Below, piece after piece: positions 1 to 5,871 of a stretch of 6,065 nucleotides of DNA. A program made the translations under genes and the position numbers. The stretch is taken from NCBI GenBank assembly GCA_937930275.1, contig CALGLM010000039.1, positions 1-6,065 of the forward strand. Direction: 5' to 3'. The notes below the pieces were generated by a model. It was not told the DNA's origin. It saw nothing but the letters and a program-made list of their open reading frames with translations, and ran no database searches. This stretch comes from an uncultured Ignavibacteria bacterium (lineage in GTDB: Bacteria; Bacteroidota; Ignavibacteria; Ignavibacteriales; Melioribacteraceae). Position 1 is the stretch's first letter. Every line of letters begins with the position of its first letter.

Positions 1-354
1 ATAAAAAGTTTAGAAGACGAAAAAGATACTACGGTTATTTACATAAAAAACAGAGCTATTTGTGAAGTATCGGAATGTCCGGTCCCGGTCGGAGGTTGGG
101 GTAAAATAATAGAAAACTTAGTTGTACCTAAAACCGTTAAAAGGTTAAAATTAACCGGTGATGTTATTGTATTGGCAACAATTGACGAGTACGGTAATGT
201 TAGAGATACTAAAGTATTACAAAAATTAGGTCACGGGGCAGATGAAGCAGTTGAAGTTGCAATTTTGGATACTCATTTTTCTCCCGGTACCGTGAATGGT
301 CAAAAAATACGATGTGATGTAAAAATAACAGTTCCAATTAGAGAAGATAAATAA
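1..354 (+). CDS. TonB C-terminal domain protein, 3' end only (5' truncated by window edge)
   Basis: The frame is open from the first base to a TAA at 352-354, giving 117 residues with no convincing start, so the gene begins upstream of the window. The translated part reads as a TonB C-terminal domain. It has a Pro/Gly entry motif CPVPVGGW (visible residues 26-33), then a strand-rich core with TGDVIVLATIDEYGNV and an amphipathic DTKVLQKLGHGADEAV segment. It then has THFSPGTVNGQ and a terminal VKITVPI strand. In this family the domain sits in the periplasm and contacts the TonB box of outer-membrane transporters. The N-terminal membrane anchor and proline-rich spacer expected of a true TonB lie off-window. 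The protein could therefore be an energy-transducing TonB or another envelope protein that carries this domain. Two cysteines (visible residues 21 and 26) precede the domain. The gene converges on the minus-strand thioredoxin-fold gene, with one base between the stops. Confidence 0.85.
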   Translation: MKSLEDEKDTTVIYIKNRAICEVSECPVPVGGWGKIIENLVVPKTVKRLKLTGDVIVLATIDEYGNVRDTKVLQKLGHGADEAVEVAILDTHFSPGTVNGQKIRCDVKITVPIREDK

Positions 355-355
355 T

Positions 356-958
356 TTAAAAAGTCTTCAAGATTTCAATAAATTCGGATTCTAAAGCTTT
401 ACCTCGATTTCTTCCGTACCACAAATGTAGTTTTTCAACATATTCGTCTTTTTGTAAACCTTCGGCTTTTAATTTATTCAGTAGATCTTCTGCTTCTTTA
501 GGGCGGGGTCCCCAAATAAATAACTCTTCTCCGTTCTTATTAAATGCGACAATTTTAGGAATGCTTCTTGATTTACCGTTAGTTAAATATTCGTCCATAA
601 TTTCAAGATTTTTATCGCGTTCTAAAATTCGCAAATCAATATTAAAGTTAAGGGCGGCATATTTGTTAAAATAGGGTAGGTTTTGAGCGCTATCTCCACA
701 CCAATCTTCTGTTAAGACCATCCATAATTGATATGAATCTATTTTCTTAATTAAATTTTCAATTTCAAAGGGCACTTTATAAGTTTTATCAATTCTTAAC
801 ATACGCTGATAATTTAATTTAGTATAATCAAATAAATGTTTTTCATCAGCATCTAAAGAATTTGAATCTGTTTGTTCAATTTTATTTTTTATTAAATCAA
901 CAAAATCATTGTATAGTAATCCGTTTTGAGGTATTTTATTTTCTACAAACTTTTTCAT
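356..958 (-). CDS. Thioredoxin-fold family protein (Thioredoxin_9-like) with single-cysteine WCGDS motif
   Basis: This is a 200-residue cytosolic-looking protein with no signal peptide. The N-terminal part (about 1-75) is helical and charged. The thioredoxin-like core follows: LWMVLTEDWCGDSAQNLP (78-95), ILERDKNLEIMDEYL (111-125), SRSIPK with the expected cis-proline at P134, and IWGPRPKEA (148-156). These match the Thioredoxin_9 family (PF14595) common in Bacteroidota. The usual CxxC is replaced by C87-G-D-S90. There is therefore no resolving cysteine at that position, and ordinary disulfide reductase activity is doubtful. A monothiol role, for example with bacillithiol or another small thiol, is an inference. 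The physiological substrate of this family is not known to me. The ATG at 958 is preceded on the minus strand by AGAGG four bases away, which supports this start. The gene is divergent from pgmB and probably has its own promoter in 959-1056. Confidence 0.85.
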   Translation of the reverse strand: MKKFVENKIPQNGLLYNDFVDLIKNKIEQTDSNSLDADEKHLFDYTKLNYQRMLRIDKTYKVPFEIENLIKKIDSYQLWMVLTEDWCGDSAQNLPYFNKYAALNFNIDLRILERDKNLEIMDEYLTNGKSRSIPKIVAFNKNGEELFIWGPRPKEAEDLLNKLKAEGLQKDEYVEKLHLWYGRNRGKALESEFIEILKTF

Positions 959-1004
959 TTTTCCTCTTTTTATTTTTATAACTAATAATGACTAAAAAAA
1001 ATTC

Positions 1005-1012
1005 CAAAATTA
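1005..1012 (-). promoter_or_regulatory. Possible -7 promoter box for the thioredoxin-fold gene
   Basis: Read on the minus strand this is TAATTTTG, which fits the TAnnTTTG -7 element described for Bacteroidetes primary sigma factor promoters. It would place a transcript start near 998, about 40 bases before the ATG at 958. No TTTG element is visible at the expected -33 distance, and the region is very AT-rich. The match may be chance. Confidence 0.25.
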
Positions 1013-1016
1013 TTAA

Positions 1017-1037
1017 TATATTTAAAGTTTAAATATA
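1017..1037. promoter_or_regulatory. Perfect 10-bp inverted repeat, operator-like, upstream of pgmB
   Basis: TATATTTAAA (1017-1026) is mirrored exactly by TTTAAATATA (1028-1037) around a single central G at 1027. The palindrome lies 19 bases before the pgmB start and just upstream of its AGGAG ribosome-binding site (1047-1051). It is also upstream of the divergent thioredoxin-fold gene. The position and symmetry suit a dimeric repressor or activator. The arms consist only of A and T in an AT-rich spacer, so chance is a real alternative. It lacks a T-tract and is not placed as a terminator. Confidence 0.35.
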
Positions 1038-1056
1038 AGAATAATTAGGAGATTTA

Positions 1057-1701
1057 ATGAACAAAGGTGTTATATTTGACCTTGACGGAGTTTTGGTTAC
1101 TACTGACGAATATCATTATAGAAGCTGGGTAAAAATTTCTGAAGAAGAAGGGATTCATTTTACATGGGAAATGAATAACAACTTTAGAGGAGTAGGAAGA
1201 ATGGAATGCGTGGATATTCTATTATCCGGATCCGGCAAAAATTACACTACAGAAGAAAAAGCAGAAATTGCAAGACGAAAAAACGAGTATTTTGCAAAAT
1301 CATTAGAAGAAGTTGATGATTCTGTAATAATGCCCGGTACTATCGATAGACTTAAAGAACTAAGAGAAAAAGGTATTAAAATAGGAGTAGGAAGTAATAG
1401 TAGAAATGCTAAAACTATTATCCAAAAAGTAAAATTAGAAAATTATATTGATGTAATTACTGACGGGTATGATATAAAAAATTCAAAACCTGATCCTGAA
1501 GTATTTTTGTTGACTGCAAGTAGATTGGGATTAAAAAATGATGAATGTATTGTAGTTGAAGATGCAGTTGCAGGAATTGAAGCGGCGCATGCGGCCGGGA
1601 TGAAAGCATTAGGAATAGGTACCAGCGATAGATTAACAAAAGCCGAAAAAGTTGTAAAAAATTTAAGCGAAATAACAACCGAAGAGATGATAAAACTATG
1701 A
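1057..1701 (+). CDS. pgmB: Beta-phosphoglucomutase (HAD superfamily)
   Basis: The 214-residue product matches the length and motif order of beta-phosphoglucomutase. This cytosolic enzyme interconverts beta-glucose 1-phosphate and glucose 6-phosphate after phosphorolysis of maltose, trehalose or similar disaccharides. HAD motif I is FDLDGV, with nucleophile D8 and acid/base D10. T16 and H20 in TTDEYH sit where the Lactococcus enzyme has its T16 and H20. The cap holds GVGR (45-48), corresponding to the phosphate-binding arginine. Motif II is GSNS (112-115), with S113 as the phosphate ligand. Motif III lysine is K144 in SKPDP, and the Mg2+ acidic pair is E168-D169 in VVEDAVAGIEAA. The cap pattern and H20 favour this enzyme over a generic phosphoglycolate-type phosphatase. 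The start is supported by AGGAG five bases upstream. The stop overlaps the next start as ATGA. No disaccharide phosphorylase or sugar transporter lies in the window, so the substrate source is unknown. Confidence 0.9.
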   Translation: MNKGVIFDLDGVLVTTDEYHYRSWVKISEEEGIHFTWEMNNNFRGVGRMECVDILLSGSGKNYTTEEKAEIARRKNEYFAKSLEEVDDSVIMPGTIDRLKELREKGIKIGVGSNSRNAKTIIQKVKLENYIDVITDGYDIKNSKPDPEVFLLTASRLGLKNDECIVVEDAVAGIEAAHAAGMKALGIGTSDRLTKAEKVVKNLSEITTEEMIKL

Positions 1702-2741
1702 AAAATTTAATATTTGTAGGATTTTTGTTTTTGTTTAACATTTTAGGAGTTGAAATGTGTGCACAGGAAGAAGATATTTTAAAAGAATTTGAAAACACTT
1801 CCGGTATTTCTATCGGTGTATTTAAAGATGGTAATATGGTTTATTACGGAAGTAACGGTTATGCAAATTTAGATAAAAAAACGACAATAACAGATTCTAC
1901 GAATTTTAGACTCGCATCATTTTCAAAGCAATTTACTGCCATGTGCATTATGCTATTACGCGATGAGGGTAAATTAAATATTGAGCAAACACTTTGTGAT
2001 ATTTTTCCGGAATTTCCCGAATACGGTAAAAAAATTACTATTAAGCATCTATTAACTCACACAAGCGGTTTAATAGACTATGAAGATCTATTAACCGATG
2101 AATCATATCAAGTATTGGATAAAGACGTTCTAAATATTATGTGTAATATTGATTCAACTTATTTTGAAGCAGGTACTGATTTTAGATACAGTAATACTGC
2201 TTATGCTTTACTTGCAATGATAGTTGAAAAAATAAGCGGTAAAAAATATTCTGAATTTTTATATGAAAGAATCTTTAAACCGGTTGGAATGTACAATTCT
2301 GTGGCTTATCGCAAAGGAGAAAATGAGGTTGTTAACAGAGCATTTGGATATGCCACCGAAAGCGGTAAAATTGTTTATTCTGATCAAAGTAATACAAGTG
2401 CCGTTTGGGGAGACGGGGGTATTTACTCATCTGTTAAAGATATTTTACTTTGGGACAACATATTATATACCGAAAAATTGATATCCCAAAAAACATTGAA
2501 AGAAATTTATACAAATTATATTAAAACTGATAGAGAAAATACCGGCTATGGCTTTGGATGGTATATAGATAGCTATAAAGGAATTAAAAGATTTTACCAC
2601 ACGGGCGAAACATGCGGGTTTAGAACTGTATTTCAAAGGTATCCGGAAAAACATGTTTCTATTGTTGTTTTGGCAAATAATAGGGATACTGAAGTAATGA
2701 ATATAGCAAATAAAATAATTGAAAAATATTTAACTAACTAA
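1698..2741 (+). CDS. Exported serine hydrolase, beta-lactamase/penicillin-binding family
   Basis: The 347-residue protein begins with a signal peptide (MKNLIFVGFLFLFNILG, then VEMCAQ). Cleavage is probably after A22. The VEMC cysteine does not form a good lipobox. All three active-site motifs of the PF00144 family are present. S74-F-S-K77 is the SxxK nucleophile and base. Y164-S-N166 is the YxN motif. H301-T-G303 is the KTG-equivalent. Family landmarks HLLTHTSGL (117-125) and GDGGIYSS (238-245) are also intact, so the enzyme should be active outside the cytosol. Members include class C beta-lactamases, D-Ala-D-Ala carboxypeptidases, D-aminopeptidases and esterases. Sequence alone does not choose between them, and no antibiotic resistance should be assumed. 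Translation is likely coupled to pgmB, since its ATG overlaps the pgmB TGA (ATGA). A later start would lose the signal peptide. The stop lies 10 bases before ettA. Confidence 0.88.
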   Translation: MKNLIFVGFLFLFNILGVEMCAQEEDILKEFENTSGISIGVFKDGNMVYYGSNGYANLDKKTTITDSTNFRLASFSKQFTAMCIMLLRDEGKLNIEQTLCDIFPEFPEYGKKITIKHLLTHTSGLIDYEDLLTDESYQVLDKDVLNIMCNIDSTYFEAGTDFRYSNTAYALLAMIVEKISGKKYSEFLYERIFKPVGMYNSVAYRKGENEVVNRAFGYATESGKIVYSDQSNTSAVWGDGGIYSSVKDILLWDNILYTEKLISQKTLKEIYTNYIKTDRENTGYGFGWYIDSYKGIKRFYHTGETCGFRTVFQRYPEKHVSIVVLANNRDTEVMNIANKIIEKYLTN

Positions 2742-2751
2742 GGGGAAATAT

Positions 2752-4434
2752 ATGGCTGTAGAACCGAATAAAATAATTTACTCGATGATAGGAGTAAGTA
2801 AGTATTATGATAAAAAACCTATTTTAAAAGATATTTACTTAAGTTATTTTTACGGTGCAAAAATTGGTGTTTTAGGATTAAACGGCGCCGGTAAAAGTTC
2901 ATTATTAAAGATTTTAGCGGGTGTTGATAAGGATTTTAACGGTGAAACAGTTATTGCACCCGGATTTACAATTGGGTACTTAGAACAAGAACCAATTTTA
3001 GATGATACAAAAACAGTACGTGAAGTTGTTGAAGAAGCTGTTCAGGAAACCGTTAATTTACTGCGTGAATATGACGAAATAAATGCTTCTTTTGCAAATC
3101 CGATGAATGATGATGAAATGACCGAGCTTTTGGAAAGGCAAGGAATTGTACAGGAAAAATTAGATGCCGCCGATGCTTGGGAATTAGATAGCAAATTGGA
3201 AATGGCGATGAATGCTTTACGTTGTCCTTCAGGGGAAACACCCGTAAAAGTACTTTCCGGTGGTGAAAGACGTAGAGTTGCTTTATGCAGATTACTACTA
3301 ATAAAACCCGATATTTTATTATTGGATGAACCTACTAACCATTTAGATGCAGAAACTGTTGCATGGTTAGAACATCATTTGAAAACTTATGCGGGTACAG
3401 TAATTGCAGTTACACACGATAGATACTTTTTGGATAATGTAGCAGGTTGGATTTTAGAACTTGACAGAGGGCAGGGAATACCTTATAAAGGGAACTATTC
3501 TTCTTGGTTAGAGCAGAAAAAAGCTCGTTTATTAATGGAAGAAAAACGTGAAACAGCCCGTCAAAAAACATTAGAGAGAGAACTGGAATGGATTAGCATG
3601 TCTCCAAAAGGGAGACACGCAAAATCTAAAGCACGTATTACTTCGTATGAAAATTTATTAAAAACCGAAATTGATAAACAAGAAAAAGAACTGGAATTAT
3701 TTATTCCTGCCGGACCTCGTTTAGGAAATGTTGTAATAGAGTTTGAAAATGTAACAAAAGCATTTGATGATAAACTTTTAATAGAAGACCTTAATTTTTC
3801 AATACCTCCGGGCAGTATTGTAGGTATTATAGGAGCTAACGGAGCAGGTAAAACAACAACATTTAATATGATAACCGAAAAAGAGAAGCCAACTTCCGGT
3901 ACAATTAAAATTGGTGAGACGGTTAAATTGGCGTATGTTGACCAATCGAGACAAATATTAGACCCAAATAAAACAATATGGGAGATGGTTTCTAACGGAG
4001 ATGATAATATATATTTTGGAAATAAAGCTGTAAATTCACGAGCATATGTATCGAAGTTTAATTTTACAGGTGCTGAACAACAAAAATTTGTCGGTACACT
4101 ATCCGGTGGAGAAAGAAATAGAGTACATTTGGCAATGATGCTAAAAGAAGGTGCAAACGTACTATTGCTTGATGAACCTACAAACGATTTAGACGTTAAT
4201 ACGATGCGTGCTTTGGAAGAAGCACTTGAAAATTTTGCCGGTTGTGTTTTAATTATCAGTCACGATAGATGGTTCTTAGATAGAATAGCTACTCACATCT
4301 TAGCATTTGAAGGGGATAGTAAAGCTGTTTGGTTTGACGGCAATTTTACCGAGTACGAGGCAAACAAACGTGAAAGACTTGGTGCTGCCGCAGAAATTCC
4401 GCAAAGAATAAAATATAGACAACTTACAAGATAA
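2752..4434 (+). CDS. ettA: Energy-dependent translational throttle protein EttA (ABC-F ATPase)
   Basis: The 560-residue soluble protein has two fused ABC ATPase domains and no membrane segment. EttA binds the ribosomal E site and, from work in E. coli, gates the first elongation step according to ATP/ADP levels. Domain 1 has Walker A GLNGAGKS (42-49), signature LSGGE (168-172), Walker B LLLDEP with catalytic E193, and switch H222. The arm insertion, rich in acidic and helical residues, lies at about 86-155 and is characteristic of EttA. The linker corresponding to the P-site tRNA interaction motif is about 244-305, including SPKGRHAKSKARI (284-296). Domain 2 has Walker A GANGAGKT (361-368), signature LSGGE (450-454), catalytic E475 and H504. 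All catalytic residues are intact. The arm, linker and length favour EttA over Uup or antibiotic-resistance ABC-F proteins. AGGGG six bases upstream supports the ATG. It is the last gene of the pgmB unit and is followed by a terminator hairpin. Confidence 0.95.
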   Translation: MAVEPNKIIYSMIGVSKYYDKKPILKDIYLSYFYGAKIGVLGLNGAGKSSLLKILAGVDKDFNGETVIAPGFTIGYLEQEPILDDTKTVREVVEEAVQETVNLLREYDEINASFANPMNDDEMTELLERQGIVQEKLDAADAWELDSKLEMAMNALRCPSGETPVKVLSGGERRRVALCRLLLIKPDILLLDEPTNHLDAETVAWLEHHLKTYAGTVIAVTHDRYFLDNVAGWILELDRGQGIPYKGNYSSWLEQKKARLLMEEKRETARQKTLERELEWISMSPKGRHAKSKARITSYENLLKTEIDKQEKELELFIPAGPRLGNVVIEFENVTKAFDDKLLIEDLNFSIPPGSIVGIIGANGAGKTTTFNMITEKEKPTSGTIKIGETVKLAYVDQSRQILDPNKTIWEMVSNGDDNIYFGNKAVNSRAYVSKFNFTGAEQQKFVGTLSGGERNRVHLAMMLKEGANVLLLDEPTNDLDVNTMRALEEALENFAGCVLIISHDRWFLDRIATHILAFEGDSKAVWFDGNFTEYEANKRERLGAAAEIPQRIKYRQLTR

Positions 4435-4450
4435 AAATCAATTTTTAATT

Positions 4451-4481
4451 ATAGATTCCTTATTCTTTTTAAGGAATCTAT
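4451..4481 (+). terminator. Rho-independent-type terminator after ettA
   Basis: ATAGATTCCTTA (4451-4462) pairs perfectly with TAAGGAATCTAT (4470-4481), giving a 12-bp stem with a 7-base T-rich loop. A T-run (4488-4492) follows after a short gap. AATCAA (4436-4441) could also pair with TTGATT (4481-4486) to lengthen the base of the structure. It starts 17 bases after the ettA stop and so probably ends the pgmB-hydrolase-ettA transcript. The displaced T-run makes its strength uncertain. Confidence 0.75.
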
Positions 4482-4494
4482 TGATTCTTTTTAG

Positions 4495-4521
4495 AATATT
4501 TACTTTATTAAAAGTAATATT
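4495..4521. repeat. Imperfect inverted repeat between ettA terminator and T9SS cargo gene
   Basis: AATATTTACTTT (4495-4506) faces AAAGTAATATT (4511-4521) across a 4-base ATTA loop, with one unpaired base. It lies about 40 bases before the next start codon. It could be an operator, a 5' leader hairpin or part of a composite terminator. The sequence is nearly all A and T, so functional meaning is unproven. Confidence 0.3.
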
Positions 4522-4560
4522 GAAAATAATTATTAATTAATTAAAATAAAGAGGTGAACT

Positions 4561-5832
4561 ATGAAAAAAATAGCTACTTTAATTTCCTTCATTTTATTTG
4601 TTATTACAATTAATGCACAAGTATTAGTTGAAGAAAATTTTGTTTATCCTGTGGGAGATAGTCTAACACAGCATGGGTGGTTGGCACATAGCGGCGCAGG
4701 GCAAGTACCCGTTAAAGTTATAGAAGGAAATCTCACATATCCTAATTATCCGTTAAGCGGTATTGGTAATATGACACAAATTACCGGCGGAAGCGGTTCA
4801 AGAGAGGATATAAATTTACCATTTACACCTCAAACTGAAGGTTCGGTTTATTGTTCGTTTTTAGTAAATGTTGATACTGCTGCCGCAACCGGGGATTATT
4901 TTTTTAACGTAGGACCAAACCCGATAGCTACATCGTTTAGATGCCGTGTTTTTGTAAAACATAGCGATACGGGAAAATTCATTTTCGGTTTGGCTCAATC
5001 TTCAAGCAGTCCGGCTTATACAACTGAAACTTATGATTATAAAACCACATATTTACTTGTAGCAGAATATGAATTCATTCCTGGTGCTGCCGATAACGAT
5101 ACGGTTAGATTATATATAAACCCTGTATTGGGTGGAGCAAAACCACAAGCGAATTTATCATATGTTTATACATTAACGGCTGCTGATTTAGCAAACTTAG
5201 GAGCAGTTGCTTTACGTCAAGGTAGTAATGCTTATAGTATGAAAATAGACGGAATGAAAGTAACTACCCAATGGAGCGATATTATTCCGGTACAATTAAC
5301 ATCATTTACGGCAGTTAATGACGGTAAAAATGTTGTTTTAGATTGGTTAACTGCTACTGAAACAAATAATATGGGCTTTGAATTATTCAGAAATGAACAA
5401 AAAATTGCTTTTATTAAAGGAGTAGGTACAACAACCGAAAAACAAAAATATTCATATTCTGATTTAGATTTAAATAACGGCATTTATACTTATAGCTTAT
5501 ACCAAATTGATTTTGACGGTACAAGAAGCTTGGTTGCAAAAACAGAAACCGAAGTAAATTTTATGCCAAATGAATTTAGCCTAAGTCAAAACTATCCAAA
5601 TCCGTTTAACCCAAATACTAATATTAGTTTTTCATTACCAAAGGCTTCAAATGTAAAAATTACTGTTTATAACGCAATCGGTAAAGAAATTTCCGTATTA
5701 GTAAACGGAAATTACGAAGCAGGTTTACATACTATAAGTTGGAATGCAAACAATATTTCAAGCGGTATGTATTTTTATAAAATGGAAGCCGGTAATTTTA
5801 CGGCTACAAAAAAACTTGTATTGATGAAATAA
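4561..5832 (+). CDS. Secreted T9SS cargo protein with C-terminal sorting domain
   Basis: The 423-residue protein has a classic signal peptide (MKKIATLISFILFVITINA, cleavage before Q20). Residues about 22-238 form a beta-rich region containing ENFVYPVGDSLTQHGW, SGIGN, GSVYCSFLVNV, TGDYFFNVG, NDTVRLYINP and AVALRQG. It resembles a LamG-like beta-sandwich domain seen in secreted proteins of Bacteroidota and Ignavibacteria, and its ligand is unknown. Residues 243-335 (PVQLTSFTAVNDG, then LDWLTATETNNMGFELFR, then YSLYQIDFDG) look like a fibronectin III-type linker. Residues 339-423 are a type A T9SS sorting domain: LSQNYPNPFNP, VKITVYNAIGKE, HTISWNANNISSGMYFYKM and a terminal KKLVLMK. The protein should cross the inner membrane by Sec and the outer membrane by T9SS, then be surface-attached or released. 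No catalytic motif is apparent, so an adhesin or binding role is an inference. GAGGTGA three bases before the ATG supports the start. It sits alone between two hairpins and is probably monocistronic. Confidence 0.9.
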   Translation: MKKIATLISFILFVITINAQVLVEENFVYPVGDSLTQHGWLAHSGAGQVPVKVIEGNLTYPNYPLSGIGNMTQITGGSGSREDINLPFTPQTEGSVYCSFLVNVDTAAATGDYFFNVGPNPIATSFRCRVFVKHSDTGKFIFGLAQSSSSPAYTTETYDYKTTYLLVAEYEFIPGAADNDTVRLYINPVLGGAKPQANLSYVYTLTAADLANLGAVALRQGSNAYSMKIDGMKVTTQWSDIIPVQLTSFTAVNDGKNVVLDWLTATETNNMGFELFRNEQKIAFIKGVGTTTEKQKYSYSDLDLNNGIYTYSLYQIDFDGTRSLVAKTETEVNFMPNEFSLSQNYPNPFNPNTNISFSLPKASNVKITVYNAIGKEISVLVNGNYEAGLHTISWNANNISSGMYFYKMEAGNFTATKKLVLMK

Positions 5833-5838
5833 AGTTGG

Positions 5839-5871
5839 TTTATAAGGCGTATATAGCATACGCCTTATAAA
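5839..5871. terminator. Perfect 14-bp hairpin after the T9SS cargo gene, probable terminator
   Basis: Bases 5839-5852 (core TATAAGGCGTAT) pair perfectly with 5858-5871 (core ATACGCCTTATA) around a 5-base loop ATAGC. The structure begins 6 bases after the stop codon, where a terminator is expected. It lacks a following T-run on either strand, so it may act as a 3'-end stabilising stem or a Rho-independent terminator of the U-poor kind. Confidence 0.65.

Noticed and set aside
172..354. Separate 60-residue gene starting at a TTG inside the first reading frame
   Set aside because: The same frame is open to the window edge, and residues before position 172 belong to the same TonB C-terminal domain. 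The TTG is an internal leucine codon without a ribosome-binding site.
1457..1798. 113-codon open frame on the minus strand across the pgmB/hydrolase junction
   Set aside because: It is antisense to two well-supported genes, has a low-complexity Leu/Phe/Ser/His composition and matches no family I recognise.
2263..2654. Short open frames on both strands inside the serine hydrolase gene (2263-2481 plus, 2463-2654 minus)
   Set aside because: They overlap the motif-bearing part of an intact hydrolase gene, and their translations show no domain.
1698..2741. Lipoprotein signal (cysteine 21) for the serine hydrolase
   Set aside because: The residues before the cysteine are V-E-M. A lipobox needs a small residue at -1, so type I signal peptidase cleavage after A22 is more likely.
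3053..3241. 62-codon minus-strand frame inside ettA
   Set aside because: It lies opposite the EttA arm region and has no domain signature. It is explained by codon structure of the real gene.
2752..4434. Antibiotic-resistance ABC-F protein or ABC transporter ATPase
   Set aside because: The arm insertion, linker motif, length of 560 and C-terminal region fit EttA. No membrane permease gene is adjacent.
5232..5483. 83-codon minus-strand frame inside the T9SS cargo gene
   Set aside because: It is antisense to the conserved linker region, with no ribosome-binding site or family resemblance.
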